A stretch of DNA of 10,993 nucleotides from Chlamydiota bacterium (lineage in GTDB: Bacteria > Chlamydiota > Chlamydiia > Chlamydiales > Rhabdochlamydiaceae): assembly GCA_023269365.1 (NCBI GenBank), contig JAHFTN010000043.1, forward strand, positions 1-10,993, written 5' to 3'. Shown here piece by piece: positions 1-5,130 of this stretch. How positions within the stretch are numbered: the stretch's first letter is position 1; every line of letters begins with the position of its first letter. Under the pieces are notes generated by a model that saw only the letters and a program-made list of their open reading frames with translations, had not been told where the DNA came from and ran no database searches. The position numbers and the translations under genes were made by a program.

Positions 1-1
1 T

Positions 2-424
2 CGCTCGGGAACTCTCACCTACGAGGCGGTATGGCAGACGACTCACCTCGGGTTGGGGCAATCGAGCTGTGTCGGCATTGGAGGTGATCCTTTAAATGGG
101 ACGAATTTCATCGATGTGCTCAAACTCTTCCAAGAAGACCCCGAGACAGAAGGGATTTTGCTCATTGGAGAGATCGGGGGAGATGCAGAGGAGTTAGCTG
201 CCCACTGGATAAAGCAGCACTGCACAAAGCCCGTTGCGGGGTTCATCGCAGGGGTCACAGCGCCATCAGGGCGGCGGATGGGGCATGCAGGCGCCATCAT
301 CTCCGGCGGCAAAGGAGATGCAAAAAGCAAGATAGAGGCACTTACAAGAGCGGGCGTCTCTGTCGCCCCCTCTCCTGCACTGATGGGAGAGGCAATGATG
401 CAAGCTCTACAAAGGAAGAAGTGA
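2..424 (+). CDS. sucD: Succinyl-CoA synthetase alpha subunit, C-terminal part (5' end outside window)
   Basis: This is the alpha subunit of succinate-CoA ligase, the TCA-cycle enzyme that interconverts succinyl-CoA and succinate with formation of a nucleoside triphosphate. The reading frame is open from base 2, so the gene enters from the left. The visible peptide opens with RSGTLTYEAVWQTT, a hallmark of SucD, followed by GQSSCVGIGGDPLNGTNFID. It then carries the phosphohistidine loop GHAGAIISGGKGDAKSKIEA; the His of GHAG is the residue transiently phosphorylated in this family. The C-terminus (MGEAMMQALQRKK) ends where SucD proteins normally end. About 140 residues are visible, roughly half of the protein. 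The TGA stop overlaps the ATG of the next gene (TGATG), implying translational coupling. In Chlamydia, sucD directly precedes htrA; here two extra genes lie between them. Confidence 0.96.
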   Translation, partial: RSGTLTYEAVWQTTHLGLGQSSCVGIGGDPLNGTNFIDVLKLFQEDPETEGILLIGEIGGDAEELAAHWIKQHCTKPVAGFIAGVTAPSGRRMGHAGAIISGGKGDAKSKIEALTRAGVSVAPSPALMGEAMMQALQRKK

Positions 425-1569
425 TGCTCATTCAGATCAGAGGCAAAATCCCCTTGACGATCTACCCCACCTTTTGGCTCTTTGCCGCCCTGATTGGGTA
501 CCTTAATTCCCAGAGTTTCATAGGGACATTGGTTTGGCTCGTCATTATTTTTGTATCGGTGTTGTTTCATGAGTTTGGACACGCCCTTACAGCTCTCGTA
601 TTTAAACAACACCCGCGGATTGAACTTGTAGCCCTTGGGGGACTGACCTATCACGACGGAGGAGGCAAGCTCCCTTTCTGGAAACAGTTTCTCATCGTAT
701 TCAATGGTCCTCTTTTTGGCTTTATCCTAGTTGTTGTGGCAACGCTTCTTTTGCAAATGCCCCTATTTTCCCAAGGGCTAGTGGGTTCTATTTTGTCACT
801 CACCCGCCTTGTGAACCTCTTTTGGACCCTTGTCAACTTGCTCCCCGTGATGCCGTTGGATGGAGGACAGTTGCTGCGCATTATTCTCGAGAAGATCTTC
901 GGGGTCAAAGGGTTTCGCTACGCGATCCTCTCGAGCCTCATCGTCGCGCTTCTTTTGAGTTTTTTCTTCTTCGTCACAAAAGGGTTTTTAATTGGCGCCC
1001 TCTTCTTCTTATTTGCCTTCCAAAGCTACGATATGTTGCGCAGGATGCACCACTTTTCTGAAGAAGACCAACGAGGAGATCTCAAAGAGGAGATCTCCCA
1101 GGTAGAAATGTTGTTGCAACAAGGCAAGAAAAAAGAGGCAATGCAGCTGTGCCAAGAGATCCGCTCCCAGGCGCATAAAGGAGTCATCTTCGAACTGGCT
1201 ACCCAATACCTCGCCTTTTTGCAGTATGAGCAAGGCAATACCCAAGAGGTCTATCAGCTTCTGTCCCCCCTGAAAGCAGACCTGGCAGGAGAAGCCCTAT
1301 GCCTCTTACAAGGTGCTGCCTTTGAACAAAAAGACTTTCCCCTCGTGGCGCAGCTCGCAGGAAGTTGTTTCCAGATCCGTCCCACGGTGGAAACCGCCCT
1401 ACTCAACGCCTACGCCCATGCGCAGCTCCACCAAGCCACCGCCGCCATCGGCTGGCTCCAAACCGCGCGCGACGAAGGGCTAGACAACGTGAAAGAGATC
1501 TTGTCCAACTCCCTTTTCGACCCTGTGCGCAACGAGAGCCTCTTCAAAGACTTCCAGATGCGGATTTAA
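424..1569 (+). CDS. Site-2 protease family (M50) membrane metalloprotease with C-terminal helical-repeat tail
   Basis: This is a predicted intramembrane zinc metalloprotease of 381 residues. The zinc motif HEFGH lies at residues 49-53 in a hydrophobic segment, and the second ligand motif, LLPVMPLDGGQ (Asp146), lies at about 139-149; both are intact. Further hydrophobic stretches lie at about 12-25, 33-48, 90-112, 120-140 and 165-200, the usual layout of a short S2P core without a PDZ domain. From about residue 209 the protein becomes soluble, charged and helical, with TPR-like helix pairs (VEMLLQQGKKKEAMQLCQEI, then YLAFLQYEQGNTQEVYQLL), probably a cytosolic substrate- or partner-binding tail. 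ATG at 424 is chosen because AGGA at 413-416 is then seven bases away; a GTG at 421 in the same frame is the alternative. It is distinct from RseP-type S2Ps, which carry PDZ domains. The substrate is unknown. It overlaps sucD by one base and is probably cotranscribed. Confidence 0.88.
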   Translation: MLIQIRGKIPLTIYPTFWLFAALIGYLNSQSFIGTLVWLVIIFVSVLFHEFGHALTALVFKQHPRIELVALGGLTYHDGGGKLPFWKQFLIVFNGPLFGFILVVVATLLLQMPLFSQGLVGSILSLTRLVNLFWTLVNLLPVMPLDGGQLLRIILEKIFGVKGFRYAILSSLIVALLLSFFFFVTKGFLIGALFFLFAFQSYDMLRRMHHFSEEDQRGDLKEEISQVEMLLQQGKKKEAMQLCQEIRSQAHKGVIFELATQYLAFLQYEQGNTQEVYQLLSPLKADLAGEALCLLQGAAFEQKDFPLVAQLAGSCFQIRPTVETALLNAYAHAQLHQATAAIGWLQTARDEGLDNVKEILSNSLFDPVRNESLFKDFQMRI

Positions 1570-1636
1570 TATTTCTCCCTTCTCTTTTAAAAGATTTACA
1601 GATACCATTTTTGGTTTTAACAGCAAGGGGGTTCCT

Positions 1637-2920
1637 ATGGCATTCAATCGTCTCTGTGCTTTTTTTGCAAGTGGTCTACTAGTGCAAGGGCTCGTGTATG
1701 CAGACGCGCCAGAAGGATTTCCTATGTTGGAAGAGGCTGCACAAGAAAAAAAAGGGGAGACTGAGCCGAAGAAAAAGCCCAAGCCCCATTTTGCCGGGGT
1801 GAAAAAGCCTGTGGAGACCGTTAAAGCCAGAACGTCGACAAAGCCGAGATCCAAGAAGGTGAAAAACGCCTGGTTTTCGAGCAAGACGCAGCCCAAGCCC
1901 CCAAGAAAAGAAGTTGTGGAAGAGGAGGTCATAGAGCTTCCCGAAGATCGACCCCATTATCAGAAGATAAGATCTGTATTGGCGGACAACTCTGCCATGC
2001 TCCCTCGTGGCTCTAGCGTTTCTATAGAAGAAGGGGAGCAATATCCGAGAACGGGTGTAGAGGCGCCTTGTGGACATCTGTTCTTTACGGGCGAATGGTT
2101 GTATTGGAGGGTGAGGGAAGAGGGGACAGAGTTTGTCACGACGACCCCTATGGAATTTGATTACAGTTCGGGCTTTCGTGTAGGGGTAGGAGTGCATCTG
2201 CCTTATTCCCCTGGGTGGGATATTTATGCCAACTATACAGATTACCGCCCTAAAGCTTCCGCCCACAAAGAAGGGTCTTTCTATCCTCTATTTGCATATC
2301 AGGGAGCTGGGCATTCTGGATCTTTTGTGACAGCAGCAGAGGCGAGCTGGCATCTTGATTTTCAGACCGTGGATCTCGTATTTGGGAGAGGGTATTACCT
2401 TGCTAGTACCTTTAGCGTGCATCCTTTCTTGGGGATGAAGGGGGCTTGGATCGATCAGAATGCCCACATCGAATACGAGGGAGGGTATATTCCCGATGGG
2501 GAGATGTTTACGACCCATTTAAAAAATGACTTTAAGGGAGCAGGGCCTCTTTTTGGGGTCGACATGCGCTGGCATTGGGGGGTGGGGTTGAGTTTGTTTG
2601 GGGATTTTTCTTCTGCGTTTGTCGCTGGCCATTTCGATAACCACCAAGAGCAGCACCAGATGGGTCAAGAGGTGGTGCATTTTAACCGAGGATACAACCT
2701 CGTAAGCCCTTTCTTTCAGATGCTCATCGGCATGGGATGGGATCGCAATTTCAACAGAGAGCGCTCCCATGTGGGGCTGAGTGTCGGTTTTGAGACGCAG
2801 TATTTCTGTAATCAGAATCAGACGGAGCTTTTTACTGGGGCCTCTTTGCCTAGCTACCAAAGGCAGAAGGGGGATCTCGCTCTGTATGGGCTCACCTTAA
2901 AGGGGCGCTTTGATTTCTAG
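1637..2920 (+). CDS. Secreted beta-barrel outer-membrane protein, Lpg1974/MOMP-like porin family
   Basis: This is a predicted outer-membrane porin of 427 residues. Residues 1-23 form a signal peptide ending LVYADA. Residues 36-106 are a low-complexity, Lys/Pro- then Glu-rich linker (for example KKKPKP, QPKPPRKEVVEEEV). The barrel appears to begin near 146 with GHLFFTGEWLYWRVREEG, the 'LYW' signature typical of Legionella MOMP/Lpg1974-like porins found in many copies in Waddlia- and Simkania-type chlamydiae. Alternating aromatic/polar strands follow (GFRVGVGVHL, GWDIYANYTDYR, HPFLGMKGAW, GVGLSLFGDFSSAF). The last residues, LTLKGRFDF, end in Phe, the usual beta-barrel assembly signal. A good ribosome site (AAGGGGG at 1625-1631) precedes the ATG. 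The 67-base gap after the protease gene leaves room for its own promoter, but I see no convincing one. The gene converges on htrA. The family call rests on motif and layout, not alignment. Confidence 0.82.
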   Translation: MAFNRLCAFFASGLLVQGLVYADAPEGFPMLEEAAQEKKGETEPKKKPKPHFAGVKKPVETVKARTSTKPRSKKVKNAWFSSKTQPKPPRKEVVEEEVIELPEDRPHYQKIRSVLADNSAMLPRGSSVSIEEGEQYPRTGVEAPCGHLFFTGEWLYWRVREEGTEFVTTTPMEFDYSSGFRVGVGVHLPYSPGWDIYANYTDYRPKASAHKEGSFYPLFAYQGAGHSGSFVTAAEASWHLDFQTVDLVFGRGYYLASTFSVHPFLGMKGAWIDQNAHIEYEGGYIPDGEMFTTHLKNDFKGAGPLFGVDMRWHWGVGLSLFGDFSSAFVAGHFDNHQEQHQMGQEVVHFNRGYNLVSPFFQMLIGMGWDRNFNRERSHVGLSVGFETQYFCNQNQTELFTGASLPSYQRQKGDLALYGLTLKGRFDF

Positions 2921-3120
2921 CGCCGTCTTTGTGTTCCGAGAAATAGAGGGCTAATCTCTCCTCTTCTCCAAGAATCCATCAGGGGCTGATTTTGGAAGCG
3001 GCCGTAGGCGCGCAGTCCGACTCCCAATACAGCAGTCTGGACAGCGATGTAAAGGGCCATCTTCAGCATCCAAGGCTCCAGGCGAGCAGCTAGAGGAAGC
3101 ACCGTGACGACAACCTTCAT
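2917..3120 (-). CDS. Possible small membrane protein (uncertain)
   Basis: A 67-codon frame from ATG (a GTG lies one codon upstream), read leftwards, sharing its CTAG stop region with the stop codon of the convergent porin gene. The peptide has a hydrophobic stretch around residues 2-34 (VVVTVLPLAA, MALYIAVQTAVLGVGL) and a basic, Arg-rich tail ending TQRRR. The frame stays open about ten codons further upstream and remains hydrophobic (TVVFYPAVV), so this could be the remnant of a longer membrane protein. Against it: there is no ribosome binding site before either start, and I do not recognise the family. It would lie downstream of htrA on the same strand, beyond an AT-rich dyad. Confidence 0.3.
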   Translation of the reverse strand: MKVVVTVLPLAARLEPWMLKMALYIAVQTAVLGVGLRAYGRFQNQPLMDSWRRGEISPLFLGTQRRR

Positions 3121-3160
3121 CACTACGGCAGGGTAAAAGACGACAGTGACTGCTTAAAAC

Positions 3161-3181
3161 ATTTTATTATAATAATAAAAT
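3161..3181. terminator. AT-only perfect dyad between convergent porin/small-ORF region and htrA
   Basis: The 21 bases form a perfect 10-1-10 palindrome made only of A and T, ending two bases before the htrA stop codon (3184). It is flanked by A/T runs. The position suggests an htrA transcription end, but with no G:C pairs the RNA hairpin would be weak, so a terminator role is only an inference. Confidence 0.4.
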
Positions 3182-3183
3182 TT

Positions 3184-4605
3184 TTAATCTAACTTAATAG
3201 TATAGAAGCGGGTCATATTGCCTTGGCGGATGAGGAGTAACAGCCGCTTGTTTTCGGGGTTATTGACAGCCTCACTGAATTCATCGAGGTTGGTGACCTT
3301 TTTGTGGTTGATCGCCTGGATGAGAAAGCCGGGGCGCAGGCCTGCTTGAGCCGCTATAGAACCGGGCTTGATCTTTGTGATGACAACCCCTTCTTCTTTT
3401 TGGATATAGCCGAGTTGCTTTGCTAATTCTGGGGAGAGAGAATCGACTTCCATCCCTAGCTTTTGCATGATATTACTGCTTACAGTCATAGAAGAATTGG
3501 CTGTGCCAAGGGTGACGGGAATGGAGAGGATCTCCCCTTTGCGGTTCACCTTCAGGTTCACTTTTGTGCCTGGGTTCATAAGGGAAATTTCATTGCGAAA
3601 GGTTTGTAGCGATTTGACGGGGATCGCGTTGTACTCAATGATAATGTCTCCTTGCTTGAGGCCCGCTTTTTCTGCTGGAGAATCTTTGACGATCTCTGAG
3701 ATCAGGGCCCCTTCTGGTTTGGGGAGGTTAAAGGCATCTGCGATATCTTTGTCGATGGGCTGTAAAGAGACGCCCAAGAACCCTCGTGTGACAGAGCCCT
3801 TATCGATGATCTGATTCATAATGTTTTTAGCAAGGTTGCTAGGGATTGCAAAGCCGATCCCCATGTAGCCCCCACTGCGAGAGACGATGGCGGTATTGAT
3901 CCCGATCACGTCTGCATCGAGATTGAGAAGGGGGCCGCCAGAATTGCCCGGATTGATGGCGGCATCGGTTTGGATAAAATCTTCAAAATCAGTGATTTTT
4001 AAATTCTGCCTTCCCTTAGCGCTGACGATTCCCACGGTGACAGAAGCCTCCAACTGAAAGGGGCTTCCGATCGCGATGACCCATTCCCCCACGTCCATTA
4101 TCTCAGAGTTGCCCAACTTCAGATAGGGAAAGTTGTCTCCTTGTACTTTGATGATTGCGATGTCTGTATGAGAATCTGCTCCGATGAGTGTCGCATCGAG
4201 CTCTTTTCCATCGTTCAAGACCACCGTGATCTTATCAGCGCCCTTGACGACATGCGCATTGGTCATAATAAAGCCGTTCGCTGTGACTAAAAAGCCAGAG
4301 CCCTGGCTTAGCTGCGGCTGGGGTCTTTGGGACTGTCCTCCGCGAAAAGGGGAGCCAAAGAAGCGGTTAAAAAAGTCGTCCCCATTGAAGTCATAGGGGT
4401 TTTGGTAGTTGCAGTCCTCTTGGTCGGGAGAGCTGCTCTGTATTTTGATAAAGACAACGGCCGGGGTTGCTTTTTTAGCCACATTGGTAAACGCCTTGGA
4501 AATTTGGGCAGGAGAGCAGACACAGGCTTCTTCTTTTTTTGCAGGAAAGTCGAGGGCATTGAGTGAAAAGGAAAGCGCGATGAGAGAAAATACAAGAGGG
4601 AACAT
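3184..4605 (-). CDS. htrA: Periplasmic serine protease/chaperone HtrA (DegP/DegQ family)
   Basis: This ATP-independent periplasmic protease-chaperone refolds or degrades damaged exported proteins; in Chlamydia it is also linked to stress and development. At 473 residues it is close to chlamydial HtrA (about 497). A signal peptide covers roughly residues 1-18 (FPLVFSLIALSFSLNALDF). The trypsin-like domain holds the catalytic triad His118 (TNAHVV), Asp148 (SHTDIAIIKV) and Ser222 (NPGNSGGPLL), all intact. Two PDZ domains follow at about 275-365 (RGFLGVSLQPID) and 382-473. The LA-loop region has the chlamydia-like NPYDFNGDDFFNRFFGSPF. The start is supported by AGGAG (4613-4617 on the complement) seven bases upstream. 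It is the last gene of the M16C-cytidylyltransferase-htrA unit, 40 bases after its neighbour, and may also have its own promoter. A cytoplasm-facing role is excluded by the signal peptide. Confidence 0.96.
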   Translation of the reverse strand: MFPLVFSLIALSFSLNALDFPAKKEEACVCSPAQISKAFTNVAKKATPAVVFIKIQSSSPDQEDCNYQNPYDFNGDDFFNRFFGSPFRGGQSQRPQPQLSQGSGFLVTANGFIMTNAHVVKGADKITVVLNDGKELDATLIGADSHTDIAIIKVQGDNFPYLKLGNSEIMDVGEWVIAIGSPFQLEASVTVGIVSAKGRQNLKITDFEDFIQTDAAINPGNSGGPLLNLDADVIGINTAIVSRSGGYMGIGFAIPSNLAKNIMNQIIDKGSVTRGFLGVSLQPIDKDIADAFNLPKPEGALISEIVKDSPAEKAGLKQGDIIIEYNAIPVKSLQTFRNEISLMNPGTKVNLKVNRKGEILSIPVTLGTANSSMTVSSNIMQKLGMEVDSLSPELAKQLGYIQKEEGVVITKIKPGSIAAQAGLRPGFLIQAINHKKVTNLDEFSEAVNNPENKRLLLLIRQGNMTRFYTIKLD

Positions 4606-4631
4606 GGGAGAACTCCTAGTTAGAAGTTATG

Positions 4632-4661
4632 ACTATAATCTAAAGTTATTCTAAAACACAA
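4632..4661 (-). promoter_or_regulatory. Candidate promoter for htrA
   Basis: On the minus strand TATAGT (4632-4637) is a good -10 match, with TTGTGT (4656-4661) as a weak -35 eighteen bases upstream. It overlaps the 3' end of the cytidylyltransferase gene and would give a short leader before the AGGAG ribosome site. HtrA is commonly stress-induced on its own, which makes an internal promoter plausible, but the -35 is poor. Confidence 0.3.
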
Positions 4662-5116
4662 TAGGCTTTAAGCACCCTCTGAATGAGATCTGTCGAGGAG
4701 ATTCCCTGCGTGTAAGGGAGGGATTGGAAAATTCCTAGACGCAAAGGAACCCCATAAAACTCGGTACATGTGGCTGAAGAAAAATCATCCCCGTGGATCA
4801 CAAGGTCGATCTTGTGTTCTTTAAGATATTCCTCTGTGAGGATTAAAGGGGCATCGGGGATCACCTCGTCGACATAACGACACGCTTCAACGACAACAAT
4901 CCTCTCTTGCATAGTCATGATGGGTTTGCGTTTATAAGAGGTCGCTGTTTCATCGGAGTGGATCCCCACAATTAGGGTGTCTCCATAGCTCTTTGCCCTC
5001 TGGAATAGAGAGACATGCCCTGCATGCATCAGATCCGCGACCGCATCGACATAAATCCGTTTGGGTTCTGCATAGAGAGTTCCCAAGATAAGAAATAAGA
5101 AAAGAAAAAATTTCAT
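4646..5116 (-). CDS. Signal-peptide-bearing cytidylyltransferase resembling eukaryotic choline/ethanolamine-phosphate cytidylyltransferase
   Basis: This nucleotidyltransferase-fold protein of 156 residues probably transfers CMP from CTP to a phosphorylated alcohol. Visible motifs are HAGH (31-34, the HxGH signature), MTMQER (67-72), CRYVDEVIPDAP (79-90), IDLVIHGDD (103-111) and GISSTDLIQRVL (138-149). The CRYVDEVIPDAP...IHGDD...ISSTD pattern is nearer to eukaryotic PCYT1/PCYT2 than to typical bacterial TagD. The usual GxFD before HxGH is replaced by DAVAD (24-28), which may affect activity. Residues 1-16 (MKFFLFLFLILGTLYA) look like a cleavable signal peptide. The ATG is well supported by AAGGAG (5123-5128 on the complement) six bases upstream, and no good start lies between it and the catalytic fold. 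It sits 14 bases after the M16C stop and 40 bases before htrA. Substrate and cellular location are unresolved. Confidence 0.82.
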   Translation of the reverse strand: MKFFLFLFLILGTLYAEPKRIYVDAVADLMHAGHVSLFQRAKSYGDTLIVGIHSDETATSYKRKPIMTMQERIVVVEACRYVDEVIPDAPLILTEEYLKEHKIDLVIHGDDFSSATCTEFYGVPLRLGIFQSLPYTQGISSTDLIQRVLKAYCVLE

Positions 5117-5130
5117 ACGAGGCTCCTTTT

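Noticed and set aside
43..654. 203-codon minus-strand frame opposite sucD and the S2P gene
   Set aside because: It lies antisense to two strongly supported genes, and its Pro/Ser/Ala-rich translation is typical of a shadow frame.
1480..2266. Long minus-strand frames opposite the porin N-terminus
   Set aside because: They arise from the Lys/Glu-rich coding sequence read in reverse (Phe/Leu/Ser-rich) and have no start context.
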